64,000 bases of DNA from Blastobasis lacticolella (GCA_905147135.1 LR990056.1:878001-942000); one strand, 5' to 3'; shown: positions 10,395 to 21,178, counted from the stretch's first letter. A program made the numbers and translations. The notes: generated by a model from the sequence alone, not told the origin.

Positions 10395-10636
10395 ATTAGT
10401 TGAATACTAACCGATGCTCTTTATGAGGGAAAACATCTTGGTGAAAGCTGCACATTCATGCGCCTAAATGTGTAATAAAGATCATATCTGGTCAGGTTCC
10501 ACTATTAAGGTCAGATGGCACGTGGAGGTCAAATGACAGTCGCTCCACTGTAATTATCTGATCTGGTAAATCCTGGATCACGGTCAAGCCGAACCTCAGA
10601 CCCTCGTGCGCAAGATCATAACCGAAATGGGCACAA
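10395..10636 (+). mobile_element. SINE2, headless copy in the 3' flank
   Basis: Begins in the 'ctaaccgatgctct' segment and runs to 'ctcgtgcgcaagatcataac'. It supplies the first AATAAA (10474-10479) downstream of the stop at 10261. Confidence 0.75.
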
Positions 10637-11736
10637 CTAGTAGAAACGGTGCACTGGTAGATAAGGCTATTTTACGTGTAGTGCAAAGAGCTTTATAAAT
10701 AAATATATAGGTATTAAAATACCGATGGTACTAAATTAAGTGTGTAAGTTTTTTATGTTTTATCTTTTATTTGCATAAAAATATTTAAACCTAAATATAC
10801 CCCTTCGAAGTTGGGATACTCAGCAACATTATACCTGGAAATGTCCCAGACGAGAGTGTCTGCAAATATTTACGTATAAACTCATCGATCGACCGCAGAA
10901 ATACGGGACATATTAAATCCAGGGCGGCTTTTTGCGGGTCGCTTTGGCCCCGGGCCTCGCTTTGACCTTCCTGACGCAATCAACCCCGATGAAAGAACAA
11001 TACTGGCCATCAAAATATTTCTACACCTCTCTGCGGTGCGATGTCCGTATCCCTTATAGCGATAATATCCGAAGTTGAACCTTATCGTTATTTAAATAGG
11101 ATTGCTTATAGCTGATACGACGTGAGCTGCACAGATATTTTGGCAGAGCAGTGCAAACAGTTTCATTTTAATTTGGTATCGGCATATATTGCTTATCTGT
11201 CTTTTGGTATTGCTGTCGAGGCTTTGGCGATTTTTATTAGTTGTTCACAAGCTTCCTTTGTATCTACTTTTTTATGATATAGAGTCCCATCACCAACATT
11301 GTCACCATCATTTATTTACTAAAGGTATATTGGCGGATGTAAAGCTAAAGCGTGCATTTCTCTTTTGTTACTATAATGTGCCTAGAGGATGTGAGGTAGA
11401 CTGGTTTTTTACTTCTAGAACCCACATTAGAGGATATGTTAGTACTATCACTACGAAAAGTACTAAAAAATTCCTAAGTCACTAAAAAAAATCTTTTTTA
11501 CGCCCGGTTATGTACTTCTTTGGAATTATTCTTGTAGACTCAGTCTAGTATTCAATCGCGGACTTATACAGTCTGGCATTATCTGTGCTATTCGTCGCAG
11601 TTATTAGTGTGGGGTGGGTGTGCTCTGGCGCGGTCAGTATGTCACTGTGGGCTTCCTTCCTATTTGACGACGATAAGGTAACGACCCATCGATGCAATGA
11701 ACCATCGAGGCAAAGACCCTTCGAGTTACTGACCTT
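10637..11736. other. Intergenic spacer
   Basis: No gene recognised. 11300-11370 shares 'actaaaggtayattsgcgga' with 50925-50955, so it includes a dispersed repeat piece. The open frames here are short and lack coding character. Confidence 0.4.
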
Positions 11737-12080
11737 AAGTAAGTTAGTAAGTAAAAACTCTTTATTGTAGACATACAAGAATCAGCATAAAAGGCGGCCT
11801 TATCGCTTTAAGTGATCGCTTCCAAACAACCGTTGGAAAGAGTTAATATTTCGCGTGAGCTAGAAGTAGGCAATAGCATATATAGGAGAGAAAAATAAGA
11901 TATAAAGAATTAGATTTATAAATAGACAGATTATACTATAAATATGTAATAAATATATAGAATTATATAATACTATACAGTACAAAATTACAAACTAACT
12001 GTACCCTTCCAAACTTATATTAGAGTTTGAGAGATAATATTCATGTACCTTCTTTTTAAAAGTAGCTAACGAGCTAACGA
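11737..12080 (-). mobile_element. LINE family B 3' end (antisense)
   Basis: Starts with TAAG repeats and 'aaaaactctttattgtagac', then 'aaaaggcggccttatcgctt' and, near 12045, 'attcatgtaccttcttttta'. This last segment is the uninterrupted counterpart of the site occupied by an element at 23109-23359. Confidence 0.75.
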
Positions 12081-12171
12081 TCCATCGATGAAGAAGCACC
12101 ATCGAGATAGACATCGAGGTAATGATCGTCGCGATGACGTCGTCCGAGGGAAATTATCAGATGGTAAGACT

Positions 12172-12455
12172 CATGATGGTCAAGCCTAAGGTATCCTCCT
12201 GGGTGAGTACCACCGCCTTATCTATTTCTGCCGCCAAGCAACAATGCTTGCATTGTTGTGTTCCGGTTTGAAGGATAAGGTAGCTAGCGAAATTACAGAC
12301 ATGAGGCGTTTCATCTTAGTCCTCACAGTGACAACGCATGCGGTTCTGCATTTTTGTTACATGCAATCTAAATGAATGAATTATAGATGTTATGGGCATC
12401 AGTTACCACTATCCATCAGGCGGACTGTCTGCTCGTTTGTCCCTGAATAGCATAA
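12172..12455. repeat. Dispersed repeat S4
   Basis: Contains 'gtgagtaccaccgccttatc', 'gcaacaatgcttgcattgtt' and 'cggttctgcatttttgttac', shared with copies at 27455, 28840, 30895, 48035, 50580, 53285 and 57755. Probably a SINE or short LINE derivative; class not settled. Confidence 0.7.
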
Positions 12456-12989
12456 AACGTATTAAACTCCTATCCCATACGATCTAACGTCTCCATTCTC
12501 CCCTTGAAACACCATGTGCCAGACCGAAATACGAGTACGTAACACAATATAGCAATTTGAAACATAATCCATCTCTTGAAACTCGCAAGAAATCCATTAG
12601 TCATGTATCAATAATTCACGTAAGGAGTAACGCGGCCACAGTACAATGGTAGGTGAACAGTATAACGTCTCCGTACAAACGTGCCTTTAGGTCACAATGA
12701 TCATTTAAATCCCTGAAGAAAAAAGGGGCGTGTTATAAGATAACGTGTCTATCGATGGGTCTGTGTATCTGGTTGTGGCACCGTAGCTCCCCAACGGACA
12801 GACAGATTTTGATGCGGTTCTTATAATTAAAAGCCAGCTAAGTCGAGATGGTTCTTAGCTTCGTTTAATTGAAGTTGGTTCTCTAGTTTAGTAAATACAT
12901 ATTATATGGGTGTCTACTTGGTATTCAGATGTTTTTTGGTCAGTTAGGTTAGGATGTCCACTATCAGCCTGGCGAGCGTGTGCCAACCC
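12456..12989. repeat. Spacer with repeat W copy (12720-12930)
   Basis: 12720-12930 is a plus-strand copy of repeat W ('ggcaccgtagctcccc', 'attaaaagccagctaagtcg', 'agatggttcttagcttcg'). The rest is unassigned and has no gene. Confidence 0.55.
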
Positions 12990-13150
12990 ACATCTAAGCC
13001 TGTCATCATCATTATCATCATCTCAGACGCAGGACCACAACTGCTTGGCATATGTCTTTTCCCGCGTCTTCCACATTTGACGATTGATGTTGTGTTGATT
13101 GATTGATTCGAGAGAGATTTATCAGAACCGTAGCAAGTGCAACAGTGTGG
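12990..13150. mobile_element. LINE fragments (families F antisense and G sense)
   Basis: 12990-13075 is the antisense F tail with an ATC microsatellite. 13095-13150 has 'cgagagagatttatcag' and 'ccgtagcaagtg', the G-family segment encoding EIYQDRSKW in other copies. Confidence 0.5.
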
Positions 13151-13571
13151 TCTCTGCCTACCAATAGAGATAGTCATTGATGAGCAGTCCTCTTGTGCGT
13201 TTCTTGACTGAGCTTAAGTAATTATTTCGAGGACTTTATCGAGTAGTTTCGCTGCTTCTTTTCCTGTACTGTGGCGCAACTTCTGAACTTAAATTCCCCA
13301 TTACACCCATTACTTTCTAATAAATGACTTAAAGGGGTACGATGACACGTAAGGAAAGTTTTTACTAGAAATGCTACTTTAGCACTAGAAATTTCATCTT
13401 CATAATGTCTAAATCTAATTTATGAGAACCGATAATAAGATTAGTTAACGAGTGTAGTGGAATATTGTTGAATTAACTTCATTCAGGCGTATAATTATCT
13501 ACATAACTATATTGCTAAGTATACTCTCTAGAGGCAAGGCTTAATAACTACCTTTCGATAATTAATCACAG
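13151..13571. other. Spacer
   Basis: Nothing recognised; no long open frame. Confidence 0.4.
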
Positions 13572-13830
13572 CCCATATCAGTCCACTGCAGAACTTAGGG
13601 CCTCGAAAGGAGAGGTTATTGCCATTATCTCCACGCTCGGCAGGCGGGTTGGAGATCGCAGTGGTATAAATATAACAATGGAAAACGCTGCTGCCCATTT
13701 TCCAGTCGATACACTAGACTAGTCTATTTTTTCCCTCGAAAACATTAGTCGCTTTGTACGACACCCACGAGTGGAAGGGGTTGGTGCTATTCTGCTCTGC
13801 CGGATTAAACACGGCTACTTTTGTTAATGG
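13572..13830 (-). mobile_element. SINE3 (antisense, older copy)
   Basis: Shares the whole body with the other SINE3 copies ('cagtccactgcaga', 'ggcaggcgggttggagatcg', 'aaaatgggcagc' complement). No clear duplication remains, and it has more mismatches than the copies with duplications. Confidence 0.85.
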
Positions 13831-13879
13831 TGTGACGTATTTTGCGTGGTGAGTCAGACTAGTCGGTAGTCGTAAGACG

Positions 13880-14310
13880 AGTAGTGCAGCTCTTTATACC
13901 TCCTGTCCCCAGATTGCAATATAGGCCACGTCGGCCCAACCTCCTGTCCACTCTCTCACTACGAAACGTCTCCTTCGCCAACTCTCCCATTGTCCGGGCG
14001 TTAGGTATCAACGCGCTCCTGGCATCGGCACCCGAGTGTCATATATTTGTCTGGCGATGGGCGGATGTGTGAAGTTCTACGAGATAATGAATGAATGAGA
14101 CAATTTTCTATTATTGTAATTTTAAGTGAGCGCCGGATTATAAAGAGATGAAGAGGTTGGCAGACAGGAGAGAACAGTGGCGATTGCTCCACCGGCAAGA
14201 GTCGTAGAGATGTAATTTTAAGTAGAAGATATTTTAAGTTTACAGTTCACGCGCCTGTAATGCTGTCATGTGTGTTTTCAATGAACAAATAAATAAATTG
14301 CAATGTTATT
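13880..14310 (+). mobile_element. LINE family D, reverse transcriptase C-terminus and 3' UTR
   Basis: Codons 13887-14072 encode PPVPRLQYRPRRPNLLSTLS and onward to CHIFVWRWADV, then stop. This resembles the end of non-LTR reverse transcriptase ORFs ('SLR ... SP..RAL ... DIF'). A 3' UTR and AAATAAATAAATTG tail follow. 5'-truncated. Confidence 0.6.
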
Positions 14311-14344
14311 AGCTCAGTCAGCTAGCTTTATTTCACAGGTGTAA

Positions 14345-14480
14345 GAAATCCTTGCTGCCCATGGACACCTGCAACTCCTCCCCTCGAATGTTTTGCTGTA
14401 GACTTTCCACCTGCTACGGTCCCGATAAATCTCTCTCGATTCTTCAACATACATCAACCTTTTCATACATGTTCGTCGGT
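14345..14480 (-). mobile_element. LINE family G fragment (antisense)
   Basis: The complement of the 43140-43260 segment: 'ctacggtcccgataaatctc' and 'cttcaacatacatcaacctt' pair with the sense copy. Confidence 0.6.
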
Positions 14481-14578
14481 TTTGACAGACCTTTCTTTAA
14501 AATACCTATCTCGGGTTTGATCGTATTGTTTTACACACCGTTCTACTTAATACTTATTTATACGTTCTATTAATACAG

Positions 14579-14971
14579 ATTAGCGAGCGGCCATACAGAA
14601 AAGACGCAGACACGTCGCGGACAGGGCACAGACGGGACGCGAACGTGACTTAAAACATACAGAAAAGACAGGGCACGGACGCGGCGCCGTCGCGGACCAG
14701 TCAAGAACGCAGGCAAGACAAGGACAGCAAGCGCTGCGTGCGAGGCCCGGCTCCACGCGCCCCGCCCGCACCCCCGCTTTCGCCCGCTCCTCGTCCTTTC
14801 TGTATGTTTTGAGTCGTGTCTGCGACGCGTCCGCGCCCTGTCTGCGCCCTGTCTTTCCTGTATGTTTAATGTCGCGACATTTCTATACATTTAGTATGAA
14901 AGTAAATTGAACGGACGCCGCGTCTGCGACGTGTCTTCGTCTTACGTCTTTTCTGTGTGGCCGCTCGCTGA
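14579..14971. mobile_element. GC-rich inverted-repeat element, about 390 bp, unclassified
   Basis: The ends AGCGAGCGGCCATACAGAAA (left) and the complement of TTTTCTGTGTGGCCGCTCGCT (right) are inverted, followed by related GACGCAGACACGTCGC / GCGACGTGTC blocks. The interior repeats 'gtctgcgccctgtcttt' and 'cgcggacagggcac' motifs on both strands and is far more GC-rich than its surroundings. Neither strand has a credible protein, and no exact target duplication is visible. Confidence 0.72.
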
Positions 14972-15520
14972 TTTGCTGTATAATACGCGTAAGTCGGTAT
15001 TGCTAACTTCGTATACAGATTTTTACCGTCAGTTCATTGTCTTCATTTTAGAATTTAGGTGATGCGTTGCGGCTGTCTGTCACCCGCTTTCAGGCCGATA
15101 CTTTCCTTATATTCGACTATTCGGTTACTTTTCCAGTACCTACCTACTCGGGAGGAATGTAGTTTATTATTTTGGAATCAGTTCAATTATTTCAGACAGC
15201 CAGACAAGACGTGTTGAGGGAACTTTGTCTTATATCTACCATCAAAGTACCTCCTGCGGCTTTCGGCTACCCAAAGATTGTGAGGAGGGGAGCTGATGGA
15301 AGCAAGGGGCACAGAGTTGATCGTGCAAGACGTGGGGGAGACGTCCATTGTCTAAGTTGTTGATTATGACGATCAACCCCAAACTCTTCCCTGCTGATCA
15401 ATAGTGCCTTAGAATTTCTATGAAAGGCTGTATATCATCCGGTCGTATTTAAATCAATGTGGTAGTCATCATCACCAGATTAGCATATCCCTACGGGAAA
15501 AGTACGTGACGGTATGTTGA
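14972..15520. other. Spacer
   Basis: No gene or repeat recognised with confidence. A 63-codon frame at 15172-15363 has no identifiable motif. Confidence 0.4.
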
Positions 15521-15785
15521 CGACCTGAGTGGTTCAATGGTTAGCATGCCGGTCTGCCACGCAAGAGGTCCCGGGTTCGATTCCCGGCCGGACAGAAATT
15601 GAAATGATGAATTTTAATTTCTGTTACGGGTCTGGGTGTTCTATGTATAATAAGTATGTATTTAAAAAGTATTTAAGTAGTTTATCAGTTATCTAGCACC
15701 CATAACACAAGCTTTGCTTACTTTGGGGCTAGATGGTACTGTGTGAATTTGTCCACGAATATTTATTTATTTATTTATTTATATA
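15521..15785 (+). mobile_element. SINE1, full length (reference copy)
   Basis: tRNA-Gly-like head (box A 'gagtggttcaatggttagc', anticodon block CTGCCACGC, box B 'gggttcgattcccggc'), body through 'ggggctagatggtactgtg', and a TTTA-repeat tail (15763-15781). The RNA polymerase III promoter boxes look intact. Confidence 0.9.
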
Positions 15786-16212
15786 CGTATAAACAGTCAT
15801 TCAACCAACTAGTTGTTCCCCACCTTAAGTAAGATGTCAGCTAATTAGTACTATATGTGAAATTTAATTTATCTCTAAAACAATAACAAAAAACAGAAAT
15901 GAAGCCTAAAACTAAACAAACCTAAAACCTAAATCTACAAATGTCCCCAATATCGCTGCCACTACAGTAGGCCTAGCACAAGTTGCTCTCGCGCGCAATA
16001 AGCGCGACAAAGGTATTGCTATCTCTTTCGTCTTAGTATTGAGAGAAAGAGACAAACGGTCTCTCGCGGCGCGAGTTTTATCGCGGTCACACTTGTACTA
16101 GGGCCACTGGGGAGAGTTCCCATAAGGCTGGATGAATGGCAATCCTTATGCGTTGGTCGAGAAATGAGCTAATTAGAGCTATGACTGTAGTATGTAATTA
16201 AATCAACAAGCT
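15786..16212. other. Spacer with an unusual inverted stretch
   Basis: 15970-16100 contains 'tctcgcgcgcaataagcgcg' and the inverse-like 'ggtctctcgcggcgcgag', probably another decayed palindromic element ('ctagcacaag' / 'cttgtactag' ends). No gene. Confidence 0.4.
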
Positions 16213-16492
16213 AAATAATGTTTCATCATCACAGCCCGTAACAGTCCACTGCAGGACTTAGGGCCTCTCCCACGAAAGGAGAGGTTATTGCCATAATCTC
16301 TACGCTTGGCAGGCGGGTTGGAGATCGCAGTGTTTAAATATAACAATGGAAAATGCTGCTGCCCATTTTCCAGACTACGGAGACTCTTGATCTTTTGCCT
16401 CGAAAAGTCTTAGTCGCCTTGTACGACACCCATGAGTTTAAGGGGTTGGTGCTATTCTACTCTGCCGGACACCACACGGCCAAATAATGTTT
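16213..16492 (-). mobile_element. SINE3 with 11-bp target-site duplication
   Basis: Element 16224-16481 on the minus strand, bracketed by perfect AAATAATGTTT at 16213-16223 and 16482-16492. It ends in a GAT-type 3' repeat, seen here as CATCATCAC. Confidence 0.93.
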
Positions 16493-16849
16493 AGGTTCTT
16501 CCAAAATGACACTGGCTATGCCCTTTGATGTGAAACGCTGGCCTAATCTGAACATTGAACAGAATATTCTCTATTGTTAGACTACAAGATGGGGGCCTTT
16601 GTCTGACAAACTTTAGGATTTTACGCCTAAGGGATAAAATAACTTAATGTTTTCACCAAACTTCGCCAAAGAAACGAAGTTATTTGCTTGAATAAGCAGT
16701 TTTAAAAACAAGTATCGCAACTGTTCGGAGTTTGCCAAAAATCTATGCCAAAATTACTTACAATATTATTATGTAGACGATGTGCCTGTTACTTTATCTA
16801 GTCCTGCTTGAATTTTATTAGTTCGGGGTATATGTATGAAAAGGATAAT
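16493..16849. other. Spacer
   Basis: Nothing recognised. Confidence 0.4.
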
Positions 16850-17055
16850 GAGAAAATGAAAAAAGAATTAGAACTACGTAATTGAATCTCTTTTCAAACG
16901 TCAAATCTCGAATGAAAAGCAAAGGGAAAGTTAAGCAAACTAATCCAGGTACGGGGCGACGCATGCAAACCATGAGTATGGAAGAAGCGAGAGAGATTTA
17001 TCAGGACCGTAGCAAGGGGAACAATGTGATATCTGCCTACTACTGCCTATGGGAG
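16850..17055. mobile_element. Junction of two LINE fragments (H antisense, G sense)
   Basis: 16850-16968 is the complement of the LINE H end at 44000-44160 ('ggtacggggcgacgcatgc', 'ctcttttcaaacgtcaaa'). 16970-17055 is LINE G sense, encoding EAREIYQDRSKGNNVISAY. The open frame crossing them is an accident of the junction. Confidence 0.6.
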
Positions 17056-17143
17056 AAAGGCACGCGGAGTCACTCCACGTGACGTGACGTACCTACTGTA
17101 TGGTATTTCATTGCAAGATATGTAAGTACTTTTACGATTATAC

Positions 17144-17730
17144 AACTGTAATGAAAAGGCGCGTCGGTGGTCGAGTGGTTGAGGTATTCGACTCGTAAGC
17201 GAGAGGTACTGGGTTCGAATCCCACTGTACATTGTATTGTGTACATTAGTTTAATGTACTTGCTAACCGATGCACTTGCGGTGAGGAAAAACATCGTGAT
17301 GAAACCTGCACATTCAGGCGACTGAATGTGTAACTATGATCCAATCTGATCAAATACCCCTGGTAGTAGGGTCACGGAGGTCAGGGGGTCTAAAAAGGCC
17401 ACATTCGCATTTCATATCATGATTCATATTAGACTACTACAAACTTATCTGATCAGGTGGCCAGTACTGGAACTAAGTGACGCCATTTTGAATTGTCATG
17501 TCATTGTCAACAACAGCGACGCTGTAGATAAGTTTGTCACACATTGATATGAATCATAATATGAAACGCTAATGTAGCCTTTTTAGACCCCCTGATGCAG
17601 TCGCTCCACTGTAATTATCTGATCTGCCAAATCCTGGATCATGGTCAAGACGGACCCCGGGCCCTCGTGCACGAGAGTACAACCTGGACATTAATGCCAA
17701 GATGATTAATTTTAACTGTAATGAAAAGGC
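17144..17730 (+). mobile_element. SINE2, full length, 17-bp duplication, split by a MITE
   Basis: SINE2 spans 17161-17713 and is bracketed by perfect copies of AACTGTAATGAAAAGGC at 17144-17160 and 17714-17730. The head has a Ser/Leu-type tRNA look (GTGGTCGAGTGGTTGAGG, box B GGGTTCGAATCCC). The body is interrupted at 17384-17592 by MITE M7. This gives a clear order of events: SINE first, MITE later. Confidence 0.95.
17384..17592. mobile_element. MITE M7, 209 bp, inside SINE2
   Basis: Terminal inverted repeats begin GGGGGTCTAAAAAGGCCACA and extend to TATGATTCATAT. Other copies are at 41920-42125 (intact) and 42373-43131 (interrupted). Non-coding; no clear target duplication. Confidence 0.9.
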
Positions 17731-17814
17731 TAACTGATGTGATGGAAATTATCCTATTTTCCTAATACGAGTAAAATTCGTCATATCCAAAAAAGTCGTG
17801 GGTATAGCCTGAAG

Positions 17815-18050
17815 ATTGTTAGGTTTAGTGGCAGTGGGTAGGCCGCTTAACTCGCAGATCACATGGCCGATGGGGCAGTTAAGTAAAAGAATCACCGTAG
17901 GTAGGGTCCCGCAAGGTGGACCGGCGACCTGGTAAAGATCGCAGGTAGCAGCTGGATGCCGACTTCACAGGATCGGCCTTTGAGGAGATCTCTGCGGGAG
18001 GCCTATGGCCAGCAGTGGGCGTCTTTTGGCAAATACGATGATTAATATTT
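17815..18050 (+). mobile_element. LINE family F 3' end
   Basis: Contains 'ttaactcgcagatcacatgg', 'ctggtaaagatcgcaggtag' and 'ggaggcctatggccagcagt', the typical end of a lepidopteran LINE also seen at 42415-42552 and antisense at 9690-10030. Confidence 0.7.
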
Positions 18051-18743
18051 TTAACACTGTGATCTGCAATTCTTCTGCACAAAGTGGACATTATGGCAAA
18101 AGCCTCGATTAATGTGGATGCTCGACCTAGGTCCAATAGTAGACTTTTGGATATGTTTTTGTAAACCAGATTTTAACTAATACGAGTCAAGTGAAGTCTT
18201 TAGAGTATTTCGTTGTTACAAAAACTCAAAGCTCTTTACAACATCTATTCTGGAAGTCACAACTATATTCAACGAATTATTTAGTCTAGACTAGATGTTA
18301 GTCTGAAGGCAGTGAGTCAACAGTTAAAAAGTGATGTAAATTCAGGAGGAATGGGATTTCAGCCAAAACAAAGCTATATTTTTTCATGAATTTAGAAAAT
18401 AACATGGTCCTTGTATTACATAATTTATCATTTATTGTGTTATTTAAATCTTTTTAGGATAGCATAATGTACATACAATATTACCTACAATTTGATGATT
18501 GACTTAACTAGCTTTAATTTAAACTTAACTTTATAACTAATGCTTTACATTAACTAATATAATATTAAGATAAATACGTCTTAAAAATCCATAACAAAAT
18601 GTGACTATATTTGACTTCAATGGCACATAAATGCTACTTGTATATATTGAGTTTATGATACAGATGCACGAGCAAACATTTCTTCTCCGTTTCTTACTTT
18701 ATTTAATGGAAACAATAAAGGTAATACAACGATATTATTGTCA
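18051..18743. other. AT-rich 3' flank of the minus-strand gene at 19334
   Basis: Repeat-poor AT-rich sequence; no open frame of coding character. Confidence 0.4.
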
Positions 18744-19163
18744 CAATGAGGAGTTTTCCAGTAGGTATTGATAGTTGGTTTCAAAAATTATTAATAGATG
18801 GCGCTCCTACAATTTTGGTAATCTTTTTATAATCTGTATGATGGTGGCAGTGATTTCATGCAACTAACTAATACTAAACTTAAAAATAAAATGTTTATTA
18901 ATATAAACATAACTGTTAAAGGTTGAAAGAACTGTATAAAGAAATATTTATATAAGTTGGCACTATGTTCCATTATTATTACAACCTCTAAAATGGTTTA
19001 AAACTATTGATAAATACAATATTATCCAATATAACGTACCCAGTGTTTATATCCTCTTTGCTAAGAACCTATTTCAAGCGATTATCAATTACCAAAATTG
19101 TCGGGGCGCCATCTAGTGAGTGGTTAAGAATGCTTTAGATACCTACTGGAAAACTCCTCATTG
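18744..19163. mobile_element. MITE-like element, 420 bp
   Basis: The outer 24 bp at 18744-18767 and 19140-19163 are perfect inverted repeats (CAATGAGGAGTTTTCCAGTA at the left). Similarity continues for about 90 bp per arm, including AGATGGCGC and ACAATTTTGGTAAT. It lies about 170 bp past the stop of the gene at 19334, possibly within its 3' UTR. Direct repeats at the borders are not evident. Confidence 0.85.
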
Positions 19164-19213
19164 GACGAGATCTTTATGACAAAATAAACCTAAGTACTTC
19201 TTAAGAGTTTTCT

Positions 19214-19219
19214 TTTATT
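19214..19219 (-). terminator. Candidate poly(A) signal for the gene at 19334-19772
   Basis: TTTATT on the plus strand gives AATAAA on the minus strand, about 115 nt beyond the stop codon. A second lies near 19243. Confidence 0.45.
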
Positions 19220-19333
19220 TTTGGATGGGTCTTCAGATTAACTTTATTTCTAACTAAAGCTTAAGAACTCCCTAGACCTTTCTTATCTTTTTACGTTTTT
19301 GGAAAATAAATGTTCATTAAATTGTAAGTATAA

Positions 19334-19772
19334 TTATTCATTCTTATCATCCCTATTACTGGATGGCCTGAAGATAGCTTCGAATGCTCCCCAAGCGAAC
19401 TGTACTAGACTTCCTAACAATTCAAGGATATAGACAAAAGGCCCGCCCGTCTCTCTAGTTGTGGACCCTACATCGTCTAAATCAAAATCACTATCAAAAT
19501 CAAACGGTTCAGTCGTCGACTCATTCTCCATTTTAACATTCGCAGTTGGCAAATAACTTGTGTACAAGACAATCTTCTCTGGTTTCTTGTCATTGACTCT
19601 TGTCTGAGCTTCTATCGATAGTTCTTCAACATCTCTGTCTTTAGATATGTCGTTATCGACTGGTTTTAGAGGCTTGGCTGCAAACTCTGGGTCATCAAGT
19701 AACTCTAAACTTGAACCCTTCTTGGCACTTGTAGCTTTTTCTTCGGTCGTAGTGCGATTTATTCCTAAGAAC
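19334..19772 (-). CDS. Last exon of unrecognised acidic protein (partial)
   Basis: On the minus strand an acceptor (tttgtttattccag) ends at 19773. One base completes a split codon, then 145 codons run to the stop at 19334-19336. It begins FLGINRTTTEEKATSAKKGS. The middle is rich in Asp/Glu/Lys (DDPEFAAKPLKPVDND). An acidic-aromatic segment follows (PFDFDSDFDLDDV). A hydrophobic, probably amphipathic helix (VYILELLGSLVQFAWGAFEA) precedes a charged end (RDDKNE). Upstream exons would be at higher coordinates; none was identified. Several N-x-S/T sites (for example NRT, NES) would fit a secreted or luminal protein. The helix near the C-terminus could be a membrane-contact segment. The family is not recognised. 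Confidence 0.7.
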
Positions 19773-20459
19773 CTGGAATAAACAAATTTGAGAGTTGTTA
19801 AGACTGATTGTTGAAATAAGTGTGAATAATGTTGTGAGAGGTAGATGTATGAAAGGGAAATCTGTTATCTGACCAGAATATTAATAAGGTGTCACCTAAA
19901 TTCGTGTTGAAAGTGAAATTTTGACAATGTGTTTCTTTGGTTTTAAAGATAGAATTGTATACTCCATCGTTCAAATTATAATTTCTTTAATACCTTCTTG
20001 TTGCAAAGATCTAGTAGTAGCTGAATCTAGAACTCTTTTAGGGTATATGCAGTATTAGGTACAAAAAATTAACTAAATTAATATATTTCCTTTAATGTAC
20101 AATGGTCAACAAGGTTTTACATTAAACTATATAAAATTAATGTAATCGAAACCGGGGCCTCTGCGTGCAGACCGGCATGTAACCAACTGAACTACTCAGT
20201 TCGTCAATACAAATAAATTTCAATTCTATTCTTCTTACTATTTTCTGGTTTATGGAGGTTCTCCTTCATAACTCAGATGACCGATTGAACGATCCGGAGA
20301 GAAAATAATATCAAGTTGTAAATATCTAAAATACGATTGAGGTCGTAAAGCTCGCAACTGAAATTGTCCAAAGAAATATGAAATTGAAGATTGTAGTCGT
20401 AACCGTATCGAAAGTCATAACGTTTATAACTATTTGCAAGGCAATAATTTCAAGTTCTG
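19773..20459. other. Presumed intron of the minus-strand gene
   Basis: No further exon recognised. 20143-20206 is a decayed antisense SINE1 head ('gtgcagaccggcatg', 'ctgaactactcagttcg'). Confidence 0.45.
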
Positions 20460-20700
20460 ATTAAGTTATTTTCTAACCCCCCACGAAAAAAGAGGGGTAC
20501 TCTTAGTAGTAAGCTTGATGTGTTTGTGTATCTGTATGTGGCATTATAGTTCCAAAAGGATGGACCAATTTCGATGCGGTTTCCTTTATTTGAAAGCCAG
20601 ATTAATCGAAATAGTTCTCAGCTTTGTTTTAATAAAATTGGTGCAGTAATTTAGCAAATATTTCAGCACCAATTTGTTTAGATGTTCTGACGTTTTTCTA
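20460..20700 (+). repeat. Dispersed repeat W
   Basis: Shares 'gcattatagttccaaaagga', 'tttcgatgcggtttccttta', 'tttgaaagccagattaatcg' with copies near 430, 2600 (antisense), 12720 and 41290. Confidence 0.6.
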
Positions 20701-20838
20701 TCATAATGTAAAAAGTTAGACTAATAAGCTTGAAAATGGGTACAGACTGTATCCAGCGGGTCGGACTTAGTAGCAAGAGATACTAAGTTTTCTCCATCCA
20801 TGACACTATTCTGAGACTTCTGTACTTACATACATAAA

Positions 20839-20976
20839 GTTATAGCTAATGTCAAATAAGAAGAGACTTGGCGGGTCACGTGGTTCGACTTGCGCTGTAT
20901 AAGATTACCTGCGCGAAATCCCCTCCACTGCCATTTGACAAGTCTCTCGTGACGTCTTTCGTGACGCAGGTTATAA
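20839..20976. mobile_element. Short MITE, second copy
   Basis: Same family as 3142-3273: GTTATAGCTAATGTCAAAT left end, AAGAAGAGACTTG arm, and the right end TTTCGTGACGCAGGTTATAA. The right arm has a small insertion. Confidence 0.75.
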
Positions 20977-21178
20977 ACACTAACCGATGCTCTAACACTG
21001 TTAAAACAACGTGAGGAAAAATACATATTCACGCAGATCGCACGCATTCCACCATGTTCTAATCTGATAAGGTTTCCATGTTAACAGGGTCACGGAGGAG
21101 AGATGGCAGTCGCTCTACTGTAATTATCTGATCTGCCAGCCCTCACAATTGGGATATTGACCAAGACGATATTTCTTG
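20976..21178 (+). mobile_element. SINE2, headless copy
   Basis: Starts in 'cactaaccgatgctct' and runs through 'gtcacggagg', 'cagtcgctctactgtaatta' to 'gaccaagacgatat'. It abuts the MITE at 20839-20976. Confidence 0.75.

Noticed and set aside
14570..14890. 106-codon minus-strand frame rich in Arg
   Set aside because: It lies wholly inside the GC-rich inverted-repeat element and reflects its repeated words; no protein-like pattern.
15521..15600. Functional tRNA-Gly gene
   Set aside because: The acceptor stem does not close and the sequence continues into the SINE1 body shared with many copies; it is a tRNA-derived SINE head.
16882..17082. 66-codon frame as a small gene
   Set aside because: It spans the junction of two unrelated LINE fragments in opposite orientation.
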